Source: Astropecten irregularis (Eukaryota > Echinodermata > Asteroidea > Paxillosida > Astropectinidae). Taken from it: a stretch of 64,000 bases of DNA. The stretch lies in contig OZ020246.1 of assembly GCA_963971285.1 (NCBI GenBank), positions 22,241,217 to 22,305,216 of the forward strand. The letters are read 5' to 3'. The translations under genes were made by a program, and so were the position numbers. Below, one piece after another: positions 32,086 to 42,590 of this stretch. The notes below the pieces were generated by a model. The model searched no databases. It was not told the origin of the DNA and worked only from the letters and a program-made list of their open reading frames with translations. The stretch's first letter is position 1; every line of letters starts with the position of its first letter.

Positions 32086-33752
32086 AGGTGAAATCATACT
32101 TTGGTTTTTGTCAAAGAAATACAGATTCATGGGCAAAAATATCAAGGAATTAGATACAGCAACAGTCAACTTTGAATTTTTTTGGCCCATAGGTGCCCGC
32201 TTAAAAAAAAACAGTGAAACGCCCACTTTATTTTCTAAAAGTCTTTTCACTTTTATTTTTTATCTTTAAAAGTTATTGTTTTTGGACATTGGTTTTACTT
32301 TTTTCTGTATAAATACAGCACTTCAGGCAGAAAAATGTTAAAGGTATGTTTCTAGCGACCATTCTTCATACTCTTTGCAGGCGCGGATCCAGGATTTTTC
32401 AAGACGGGGGGCACACTCAAAGTGGAACATCTGAATGTCAATCTTTCCTACCTACATGGTACATGGACGAAGATCCAATGTAGGCCTATACATACATGTA
32501 TTGTATTGTCACAAAATTTCATTGGTATCCTATCGGGCGAAGTTTTACGATATATCGTTTGAAGCATTAATAACTGTCATGACATAATATTTGTTACGCG
32601 TGTCATACTGGGGAGCAGTGGCGTACACATGATTTTTCCAAGGGTGTGTTTATAAAAAAGAACCTTGCGAAGCCACGGCGTGGGGTGCGGGGCCCGCTTA
32701 AGGGCCCCGAAACTTTTTTGGATATTAGATGTTCTCTGATGAATTCTAGAGTATTTCCGGGCCCTTTTTGATAGCTTTTTGCCATGGAAATAGGATGGAA
32801 TTTTTTCGTTTTATTTTTAATTTAGGATTTTAGAGACAAAGGATTTTTATATTTTGGGATGGCAAATTTGTTTTCATACAGTTTTCAGTTTGACGAAGGA
32901 TCAAAAGGAAATAATCATTCAGCCACAAAATTCCTTTTAACAATATTAAGAAATATGAAATATGATTATTAAACCATTTGCACCCGTTTTGAAGAAACAC
33001 GGCCAATTATTTTGTACCAGTTATCTGGCGGCCGATACAAAAAACATTCACACCCCAGGAAAAGAAATGTTTTTATACGCAACCGCGAAACTTTATAATA
33101 TTCACACCCGTCAAAATATGTCAAATAAATATATTCATCTGGCACTAATGGGCTTCCGTACAAAGCTGTGTAGTCGACATTTTGAAAATGTTTCATTTCT
33201 AATAATTCAAATGAATTGCTTTTCAATAAACATGGAATTTCAACAAAAATCTAAAGGAAACCCAAACAGAACGAAGTCTCGGACTTCCTTTCAAAAGTAA
33301 GAACAGTGTCCATTTATTTAGTGGAGTAGCGTTACCATGGACTAGAGGAAGGAAATACAAGTAATGTTTGGATCACTGCTTATAAAGTGATCGACAAGAT
33401 TAGGAGGATCGGACTGTGCCGCCCATCCGTACCGTACTCTGCTTCGTGGCCACGTCAGCAGCTGTGTACAGTGCAAAGGAGTTTTTGTTACCGTGCGCAC
33501 TTGTAAAAAGGCGAGCCGAGACATTTGCCTGTTGTAAGTTTTTCTTTGTGTGGCCGATAGAATGAACTGAAGAATAATGATTTTCTGCTCCTCTTCCTTC
33601 TGTCTCCTTTTATCTTTCACCTCGTCAAATTTGACCGGGGGGCACGTGCCCCCGCGGCCCACCCCTGGATCCGCGCGTGCTTTGAGTTGTAGATAAATCT
33701 GTGATAGTGTGAAGATTTCTGTTTCGGTATGCTATAAAAGTATGATAGCTCC
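32086..33752. mobile_element. TTAA MITE split by a hAT-like insertion
   Basis: TTAA (32082-32085) then AGGTGAAATCATACTTTGG starts the MITE. Its body runs to ATTCTTCATACTCTTTG at 32377 and resumes at 33685 with AGTTGTAGATAAATCTGTG...AAAGTATGATAGCT. The right terminus is degraded and no TTAA remains there. Confidence 0.8.
32378..33679. mobile_element. hAT-like non-autonomous element
   Basis: Ends CAGGCGCGGATCCAGG and CCCCTGGATCCGCGCGTG are inverted repeats; CTTTG is repeated outside (32373-32377 and 33680-33684). Termini of the type CAGGGGCGGATCCAGG are familiar from animal hAT elements; a 5-bp duplication is atypical for classical hAT (8 bp) but reported for some subgroups. A G-run/C-run inverted pair lies just inside both ends. 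About 1.3 kb with no transposase frame; an internal CAGTGGCGTACACATG at 32616 may mark a further nested terminus. Confidence 0.75.
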
Positions 33753-34605
33753 ACAAATCAATGCGCCGAGCTGAGAGTGATAACCAAGTGCTTGAACCTT
33801 TTTTTCTCTTCTGGCCCTACATCATTTGGAAAGTGGAGGATTGCTTCGTAAAAACTGATAGCAAGTCGGGTTGTGAAAAGGGAATTATTTTTTTGGGGGA
33901 AATTATAATCAGCAAAAAATCTCAGCGGCCGACATACAAAAAAAAATGATAAGAATTAGATAGATGGGAGTTTAAACTACCTTTTGCAGTACTGTTCATA
34001 AAAATAATATGCTCCTTGGTGAGGTTTTTGGAATATTGTTTAATATTGTACAACCATGGAGGAAGGAAAAGAAAGACCTTCCTCCCTGGTACAACTAAGT
34101 GCATGCACCATCGCATCTATGATTTTTACAGGGACTATTTGGTCCATTAGCGCCCTCTATCGATGAGTTGACGTAAGCAGGAACACCCCATGTGCGTCAG
34201 ATTCATAAACAGTGTGGTCCAACATGTCCAAGCTGAGCAGAAAGAATCAAGATTTATTCACCCAAAACATGACGAACTTCATGTCCAGTTGAGCAGCTCA
34301 GTTCTACATTTTGTCCTGACCATTTTGAATAGTAAGTAGCCAACACCGTTATGTGTACATTAACGTTAGCACTTGGCAAGCACTGACTGATCGAAGCAGA
34401 CGACCACCACCTGACCACTGACATTGAAGATTGACATTGAACAAATTGCCGTGGCTGTACTGCAGTGTACTGTTAATTATATCAGTACAGCAGAGATAGA
34501 ATTGGGGGCAATGACTTGTGACAATTGACATTTTGTTTTTACATTCATGCACCATTCATGTTTCTGCAAATGCTACATTCATTGTGTAAATTATAATTCA
34601 TGCTG

Positions 34606-34768
34606 AATAGCGCTCCGCACTATAATGACGTCACAAAATCCCCGGCTGTCAGACAAACATTGTCTCACACGCGTAGTGTACATTGGACGCGCACACTCAC
34701 GCACGTGCATGGTTGCAATGTTTTTCTGAGATCCGGTGCTATTTTTAGCGTAAGTGCGGAGCGCTATT
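34606..34768. mobile_element. GC-rich MITE, AATAGCGCTCCGCACT ends, copy 1
   Basis: AATAGCGCTCCGCACTATAATGACGTCACAAAATCCCCGG...GTAAGTGCGGAGCGCTATT. It contains a CRE-like TGACGTCA near one end and CACGCGT/CGCACG words. The same element occurs inverted at 37332-37493. Confidence 0.85.
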
Positions 34769-35249
34769 TACAGCTGCCTTAAATTAACCGCTCAGCTTTG
34801 TTAAAATGAAGAAGAAGAATGCACAAAAATTGAAATAAAAGGGGTGGGGTGGAATGGTGGTGTTACTTCGAAATTGAAGGCTCCTCTCAAATGAACATTT
34901 TCACAAAGAGGAGGCGCTTCTGCAAAGCATTGTTGGGTACATCTGGGTCGAACTGCAAGTTCACGTGACACTTGTGCAGTGGTCCAGTGTATGAAAAGAA
35001 TTTCACTCAGACTGACCAAATGTGGTGTGGCTCCCTTTCGACGATCGACCCTTGAATCTACAAGCCTTCTAAGTTTTGCCACTATCACTTTTTTGGTTTC
35101 CACGCCCCCTTTTTCGAAAATCCTGGATCTGTTCCAGTAAGAGTTAAATGCCATGTGTTTCCCATCTCACTCAAGCTAGACTCAGAATATTGTGTGTTGG
35201 TGTACTTATTGCTTTAAAATAGCAATTTACCGGTATCATGTCAACTTGT

Positions 35250-35606
35250 CAAGCTTTGGTACTGACAGGATTTGTCACATACCAAAACAGAAATGTTCAC
35301 AGATTTACGTATAACTTTCAGAATATAAAGATGGTGGTGGTAGAAACATACCGTTAAATGAAATGCTGTATTTACCCAGAAATGAGTCGAGTCAAACAAC
35401 AACCGAAAACAGTTTTGATCTCGGGGTGAGATCAAAACTCCTAGTGTGAATAGATTTGAAAATACAGTGAGTGTTTTCACTGTTTTCTACTGTTTCCAAT
35501 GATGATATGAGCTGAAAATTTCACTGGTTGTTATTATTCCATGACAAATCAAATTATGAACAGTCTGCAGCTGCTCTGTCATCTTTACCAATTATGTATT
35601 ATGCCT
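35250..35606. mobile_element. TTAA MITE, degraded copy
   Basis: CATACCAAAACAGAAATGTTCACAGATTTACG, GAAGATGG-like and CCGAAAACAGTTTTGATCTCGGGGTGAGATCAAAACTC blocks of the family, ending ATGCC before TTAA (35607-35610). The left terminus is not readable. Confidence 0.7.
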
Positions 35607-35610
35607 TTAA

Positions 35611-36717
35611 TGACTCCTTTTATAATTACTATTCATTGTATTTTTAAAATCTCTTGAGTGTTTTCAACAGCACTTCAAATACTGTATAATTTAGCAAATC
35701 TGCCCACGATATTCGTTTTTGTAAGAAAGAACAAATTTATCTACTTGAAATTGAATGAGCAATTAGCCAAAAAAAAAAAATTAATTCCATTCATTTTTTT
35801 TTCATAAACCAATAGAAGCTTAGAATTTGGTAGAATATTTAGATGCACAATATCTACATGTGGGTAGTCATAAAATGTGTACACAACCAGCAATATTCCT
35901 GAGGATTATCAGCCATATTTGCTTTAACTGCCTTTTTGCAAAAATATGTTAAACTAGACCTGTGTTTGTTGACAAACACTGAGCTGTTTCGCGTTTGTTT
36001 TATAAATAATATGAAAAATAAAGATGAGCGCAATTGGCCCAGTACAGAAAAATAGCAAATCAGTGGTGTCTTCATTGCCATTAACAACTATGAGGAGCGT
36101 CGTCAGTTGTCCATAAAATACACCAGCAATATTCCTGAGGATTATCAGCCATATTTGCTTTAACTGCTTTTTTGCAAAAATCTCTAATTACAGAAAATCT
36201 CAATTATACAGTTTTCTCATTGAGTGAAGATTTCACTAATTATCATGCCAGAATGATAGCTAGATGCTAATCACGTGCTATTCTGAAAAAGATACTGATA
36301 TATTGTGGCACACAGGACAATTTTAAAATGAATGTGCGTTATTCATGGAGTGGAACGGCAGCCATCTGTAGCCTAATGACACTAATCAACATAATGAATG
36401 GACAGAGGTGGACTACAGTATTGTAAGAACTGACATGTGTACAATTTATGACTAGGCCATTGAAACACAGGATACTTATACAGCACAGTAATGAATATAA
36501 CACAACTGAATTGAATTGATCTGATGCCCAACTGATTAAACACTATCTAGGACTACTGCATGATTTATGTGACATTGATCACCACGTGCAGGAACTGCAC
36601 CAAGTCATTAAAATATTGTGTGCTTATTATAAACATACTGTACAGTGTACCGTGTCTTGCAAAATCTATTTTGCAATCATCAAATAATAACAAGGGAAAC
36701 TGACTGGATAAATTTAA
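35611..36717. other. No gene seen; short direct repeat
   Basis: CAGCAATATTCCTGAGGATTATCAGCCATATTTGCTTTAACTGC occurs twice in direct orientation (about 35888 and 36123), a recent local duplication of at least 50 bp. Otherwise unremarkable AT-rich DNA. Confidence 0.6.
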
Positions 36718-36865
36718 GTCATTGAAAAGTGATTGAAGGAAAATTGACTGGAGCAGGATTTGAACCAGCGACCTCCAGAACACCGTACCGGCGCACTTAC
36801 CAACTGAGCTATCCAGCCCTCACCACCAACGTATATAGGTCTAGGGCTGATCATAGCTCAATTGG
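36718..36865 (-). repeat. tRNA-derived SINE, minus strand
   Basis: GTCATTGAAAAGTGATTGAAGGAAAATTGACTGGAGCAGGATTTGAACC, then ...CCAACTGAGCTATCCAGCCC. On the minus strand this reads GGGCTGGATAGCTCAGTTGG (A-box) ... GGTTCAAATCC (B-box). The head is followed by the body common to the window's SINEs. A second A-box-like TAGCTCAATTGGTAAG lies at about 36855 on the plus strand. Confidence 0.75.
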
Positions 36866-37007
36866 TAAGAAGCAAAATGACAAAGTAGAGCAAGAACTGA
36901 ATGCAAAAGGAGAAGAATCAGTAGAACTTAGAAGCAAAGATATTTGCTTTTGAAATGGCTAAATTGGGGATGAATTAAAAAAACTAGGATAAAGACTATC
37001 CATCACT

Positions 37008-37122
37008 GAGAGTTTGCAACGTGTTGGCCAATCACATTGCATCAAATCTGTCGACCCAATGTACATCTGGAAAGGGTCAACAGATTCAGTGCATTGTGAT
37101 TGGCCAACGCGTGGGAAACTCT
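37008..37122. repeat. Short palindromic MITE, GTTGGCCAATCACA arms
   Basis: GAGAGTTTGCAACGTGTTGGCCAATCACATTGC on the left pairs with GCATTGTGATTGGCCAACGCGTGGGAAACTCTT on the right; about 115 bp in all. Non-coding. Confidence 0.75.
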
Positions 37123-37331
37123 TGGTGGCTCACTATTGGGAATTGCCCGTATTGTGGTTTTTAACATACACTGTACACTACAGGGCAAAATAGGTGAACA
37201 AGAACCCCCCCCCCCCCCTCTAAAAAAAGAAAATAAATAAATTCACAAGTCTGTGTTAAAACTTATTGGACAGAGGAAATTTATACATTTTGTGACGTTA
37301 GGTGATTCCTTTTATTTGGCTGGATGTACGT

Positions 37332-37493
37332 AATAGCGCTCCGCACTTGCACTAAAAATAGCACCGGATCTCAGACAAACATTGCAACCATGCAAACGTG
37401 TGTGGGTGCTCGTGTAAATGTACACTAAGTGCGTGAGTCAATGTTAGTCTGACATCCGGGGATTTTGTGACGTCATTAGTGCGGAGCGCTATT
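37332..37493. mobile_element. GC-rich MITE, AATAGCGCTCCGCACT ends, copy 2
   Basis: Inverted relative to 34606-34768, sharing the GCACCGGATCTCAGA, CAAACATTGCAACCATGCA and CCGGGGATTTTGTGACGTCA blocks. Both copies keep the TGACGTCA palindrome. Confidence 0.85.
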
Positions 37494-37995
37494 AATACAT
37501 ACATTATGGACATTACATAGGGCATTATACAGTGTCCTATAGATCCAATTTATAAAGTGATGCAGCATATTTAGTTTACACCAGTTGATCAATTGCTTAC
37601 AACAATGAGCAATTAATACCATGCAATCTATCCCAGACCTACCACTTTGTCTCTTTCCAAATTTCTCCATTATGAAGACAGACCCGTCCCCATAATTTCC
37701 ATTTTTGTTTATTATTGAAAGTGCTCCTGGCTTCAGGGTGTTATTCCATGGCTAAGAGTCTAGCTCCAAGTTACCAAAATGGGCAGGATTGACATTTGAG
37801 TCTTGACAGAAATGGGGGGTATGCTTAATTTGCCTGTCTCTACCTTGGTGAAGGTGTTCATCATTAGCCTTTTGCCATTGACAAGGCCTGCAGTGAAAAA
37901 TTAATGACGCAAACAGCAAGGCTACATTGTCATCCCATTTTGCAATTTCCTGGCGGGAGAACAAACAAAATGGCTGGCTCGTTAAAAGTTAGAGA

Positions 37996-38017
37996 GGGGG
38001 GGGGGGGGGGGGGGGGG
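37996..38017 (+). repeat. G22 homopolymer
   Basis: An uninterrupted run of about 22 G. A C run of about 14 lies at 37205-37218. Length is likely uncertain in any assembly. Confidence 0.85.
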
Positions 38018-38610
38018 ACTGGGGATGCTAACGATGTTATGTAGTCAGTTTGTGATTGGTTTGGTTGTATAACTTTCAGATTTCCTTATAAGCTGGAGCT
38101 GTTAGTGTGGTTATAAATGCTTGTATAACCCAAGGTTGAATATTTAACTAAAGGGAGCCATTTATGGAGCTTGGTCGATGTAATTTATGTGAAAAATGTG
38201 AGTTATGTCACAAGTAGGCTCTACATTATATCCAGAACTTGATAGTGTTGTACGTTATTATGCATAGAAATCATTATACACCAATATTATTCACACAATT
38301 AATATGAACTTGAATCTGAATATTGTTGCAATTACGACAAAAATAATGTTGAACCTGTTTGGCATTTACACACCACCCAACAAGTGGATTTATTTGTTAC
38401 AAAATAGAGACTCGAACCATGCTAACAAGTAGTTGAGCATGCTTAGCTTAGAGAGCATTCGGTCACATACGGATAGTGCACACGACTACATTTAGCTTTA
38501 TGTACGTTATATTTTGACTCATTTGTGGTGCATCACTATCAGTGTTGATAATACATTTTCACTTAGTATGTTAGTGCTACAGAGTAAAACGTCACTGCCA
38601 GTACACAAAG

Positions 38611-39310
38611 ACTGATGACATCACAGTTGTTAGAAGTTGCCATTCCGCTAACCGTGCACCATTGAAGCCTCCCTATTGTCTCTCAACTGTTAAAAGGAAT
38701 TGAATTTATTTTGTCTATTTGAATTTGTTTTGTCACTTGGTACGTTCAGACAGCCTTGTATTTAAAACGAATTGAGTTAAACCGCTCGGCAACCGCGGGG
38801 GGTAAGTCGTAAGTTTAAATTCTGTTGTGTCCATACAGCGTTTAACTGTTTGCAGATCTGTTTTACTTTTGGTTTTAAGAGGTCATGCACTTTGCCTTGA
38901 CCCCGTACTAGCTTCCAGTTATAAAATAAAGCACACGGATTTATCTGTGTATTGAATATAAACAAGCGCGCCACAACAGGTGTTACATAACCAGCTGCCA
39001 GGCTTCTCTACACTGAAACAGGATGTCGGAAAGTTATTCTGTCCCAACAGCGTTTTAGCAGTAAACTCGATCGGTTTTAAGTGCTAAACCCTCCTTCCAA
39101 GCAGTTTTAACTTTGGTGTTTTAGCGGCGGATAAAACCGATCTGTTTAAGATAAAACAATTGTTTAAGCGAATTTAACACGCTGTCTGAACGTACCCACT
39201 GGTACACTATTAGACTGATGACATCACAGTTGTTGAAAGTCGCCATCATTCCGCTTACTCTGCACCTTCGAAACCTTTGTATTATCTCTCAAAGGAATTG
39301 AATACATTAT
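38611..39310. repeat. Direct duplication with a MITE inserted
   Basis: A block of about 95 bp, ACTGATGACATCACAGTTGTT...AAAGGAATTGAAT, occurs at 38611-38705 and again at 39213-39306 with a few differences. Between them lies the inverted-repeat element 38739-39196. Confidence 0.75.
38739..39196. mobile_element. MITE with GGTACGTTCAGACAGC ends
   Basis: Left GGTACGTTCAGACAGC and right GCTGTCTGAACGTACC are perfect 16-bp inverted repeats. Subterminal TTTAAAACGAATTGAGTTAAACCG and GTTTAAGCGAATTTAAC are loosely inverted; the centre has GTTTTA/TAAAAC words. A related GTTCAGACA word occurs at 39980. Target duplication unclear. Confidence 0.8.
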
Positions 39311-42300
39311 TTTGTAAATTAAACTGTCTTTTACGAAGCAAGGCTATCGACATTGGTTTGTTTAGTGGGTGCAAAAGCCAGCCCAGACCTACTCCACTGA
39401 AACCTGTTTGCATGCTAATGATAGTGTCGGACCCCCGGTGACGGTACTTAAGGGCTTTCAGCAGTTAGGGGTCAGAAAATCTGCAAGTTTAATATCTCTC
39501 CATCACTCCAAGTTCAATTCAAGCAAGAACTTGCCGGGAAAACAAACCACATCATTGGCTTTTTATATAGGTTCTGAAAGGAGCTGTATATCATTTGGGA
39601 TATAGGAGCAAAAAAACAAAAGCTGTGATTCATTGGCTGTTACTCATTCACTTATCTATCGTATAGTTCATATATAATATTAGGTTGGATATTGAAAAAG
39701 GATGCACAGAATTAACAGGAATGCAACTTTTCCTTGAATCAGCTGATTTCCTCAGAAACTGAACTTCACAAGTAGTGACATAAATCACCAGTGAGTTATG
39801 CACCTGCTCAAGGTCACTATAAACTGGATGTGGTTGAGATCTAGACCGGTCATTCAAATGTCTTAAAGGAACATTTGTAGACCGGTCTACGTACATGTAG
39901 TCTAGACTGTCCCTCCTCTGTGGTCTACGTTTTCAAAGATAGACCGTATTTAGCACCCAAAAGAGTCTATCTGAGACCGTTCAGACACAAGTAAGCAGAC
40001 TCTTTTCAGTTTAAACCAAACATGGACCACTTTTAATACTGTGTCTGAGCGCCCCCCTGTGTACTTATACTTTCTTACAGTGTATAAGTTGATGGTTTGT
40101 CCGAGGCATTCTCTTGTTTATTGGAGGCGACAGTGAAGGTGATTTGTGTTTTAGTGTCCCTGGTTATTGCATTGATGCCCCTCCCAGCTTTTCTATTGTA
40201 GAGTCTCCTTCCTGTCACAGACGAACCTTGCCCAAGGAAAATAAAATAGTCTTGAGCTTCTTTCAAGGGTTCGTGCAGCGCATTTTCCACTCAAGTTCAT
40301 TCATTACAAAACAGAGGAGGCCCAACCTTGTCATTGGGTTTTCCATTAGATGCAAAATAGTGTGCTTCTTAGAAGTTAAAGGCATACGCCTTTAGACAAA
40401 GTTTGCTGAGGGAAAAGCATAGACCTGTATTATCAATAACCTTTAGGCAGACAGTAGAGGGGGTGAGCTTGGAAATTTGGAAACGGATGCCATCGTAAAA
40501 AAAACTATGGGATAACTTGTGCGCCACCTAGTTCGCGAGGCAGCAATTATTTTATTTTGAAATCTTGCAAAGTTTCTTAATAGGCCAGTTGTGCACATAA
40601 TCTCGTGCTAGTTCTTTTTCATAAAATCATGATGAAATTTCAAACACGAAAGTTTTCATTCAATCTTTTCATTATTTGAGAAACATTATTAAAGTACTGT
40701 GTAATGGTACGTGAGGTAAACCTAATGCTCCAATGGGTTTAAAGTATAAATTCGTTTTCATCTAGAATTCCCAGTTTGAATCAATCCTCTCTATTCAATC
40801 GTGCGTAAAAGTAAAATTTTTTGCCCAAAGTTTGGCAAAAGTCGGGTGCCGTCACAATTACGGTACTCCGCCATACATTTGAATAGGCGCTGCCGGTTTA
40901 TGTCCGTGGGGAAAAGTCTAAAGAGTAAATCATCTACATCTCTATATCATGTATGTATCTTGGTTTTAACAAATTAGTTGGGTTGCTAGGGTGTATTGGC
41001 ATGATGACATCACATTGCAAAAAAAAAACAAAACAAATAAATTGCATTCATGAATATGCAAGTTCTAATTTGCATAATAATAATAACCGAGGATGGGACC
41101 TTAGAGAGACTTTCCCATAGGGTCATGCACAAACTTTACTTACCTATTTATAAACATCCTCCAAACCAATGAACTTGAAATTGACATATGTTCATATTGA
41201 GAGCATTCTCTGTCTTCTATTAAAATATGGACATTACAAATATGTCTTTAAAAGTCTCCCTAAGTCACGATGTCTCCTTATGTCCACTTTTAGATATGCT
41301 AACGTGTCTCCCTAATACCCCATTTGTAGTTATAATCAGGATCTCTCTGAATACCGGTACTGTATGTGCACACCAAGAAACAGCTGTGAAAGTTAAACCA
41401 CCGACATTGCATGCAGCCAAGTTGCTTTAAGTTTTCATGCATTAATGTTCCCTTACAGTATGCACAGTACATGTACAATGGACTGACAGTACAAAATTCT
41501 TGTCCAAACATGCACGCATTTAGTGTTCACATGAATGTTAGGTAGCATTTAATGAGTCACATGCGTGTTCATGCATCATGTAGAATAAATTCCCTCTGTC
41601 TTTTTTTACAAATTCATCACGTACGCTCCCCCATTAAGGTGCCTTTAGCCTTTCCTGTTTATTTGTCTGCCTGCATGTTGCTGCATCTTGTCTCTTTCCG
41701 GGGACGATCGGCAGTCGAGCTGCAGTCCAATCCATTATTCAGCATGTCTGGTAAGTTTATAACCAGCATGGGTTGGATTGGAGGGCCGGATCTTTATAAT
41801 ACTTCAGGTCCCAGTCTATGAGTCTATATCCACTTCCCTGTCTGCCGTTCCGTTCCATCAATATCAATTCTATTTGCAGGTTTTGCAGTTGTGTGTATGG
41901 AGGCATTTTATAAGCACGTGACCTGATGAGATTGGATCCTGTGTGTTGAGGCAAACTCAATGTCTGTAACGCAGACTGCCATGCTGATGCACAACAGGTT
42001 GAGGGCTGGTTAGAACCTGTCTCCCAGTTGAAATGTCCTTCCCTACATCGCCCCCACCCTTTTTGGAGATAATTTGATTAATTAAAAACAGCCTACAACA
42101 CCAGTATATGCACGTGTACACGTGTGCCGTGTACAGACCGTTCAGTTGTGTTTTTGTCACGATACTATTCCCTTAATTGTTCTGAATATAACACACGTTT
42201 TACAGCATGAGAAATTTGCATTTTCATTCGTGAAATTCATTTGTTGCCTCCAGTAATTATCTTTTCTTTTAAACTTTTTTTTTATTCCACCAGTCGCATA

Positions 42301-42495
42301 TTTATATTTGATTATTTTTACTTTTAAACCCAAGTACCCAAAATAGGTACAGTAATCTCATTCAAGAATTTGTTCCCCTTTTTTCAAACAATTTTGAATT
42401 TCACAATGTATTTAAAAAATTTAGGGGTATAGGCCAATATAGCTTGAGAGATACATTGTCTGTGCATTTTGCTAAAACGTTGGGTGAAAACAGAT
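39311..42495. other. Long intergenic stretch, no gene seen
   Basis: Only short unrecognised frames. Notable bits are an ACCGGTCTA/TAGACCGGT cluster near 39840-39900 and a GGAATGCAACTTTTCC...CAGCTGATTTCCTC fragment of the GCATGCAACT MITE at 39718-39760. Confidence 0.4.
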
Positions 42496-42590
42496 TTTAA
42501 AAACCTTTATTATAAATTTGAATTCTGTGTAGACGTATACATGTAGGAGCTAGACCCTGTACACAGAATTTATATTTATAATAAAGGCCC
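42496..42590. repeat. Short palindrome, CCTTTATTATAAAT arms
   Basis: AAACCTTTATTATAAATTTGAATTCTGTGTA at the left pairs with TACACAGAATTTATATTTATAATAAAGGCC at the right around a loop of about 30 bp. Probably a small MITE. Confidence 0.65.
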
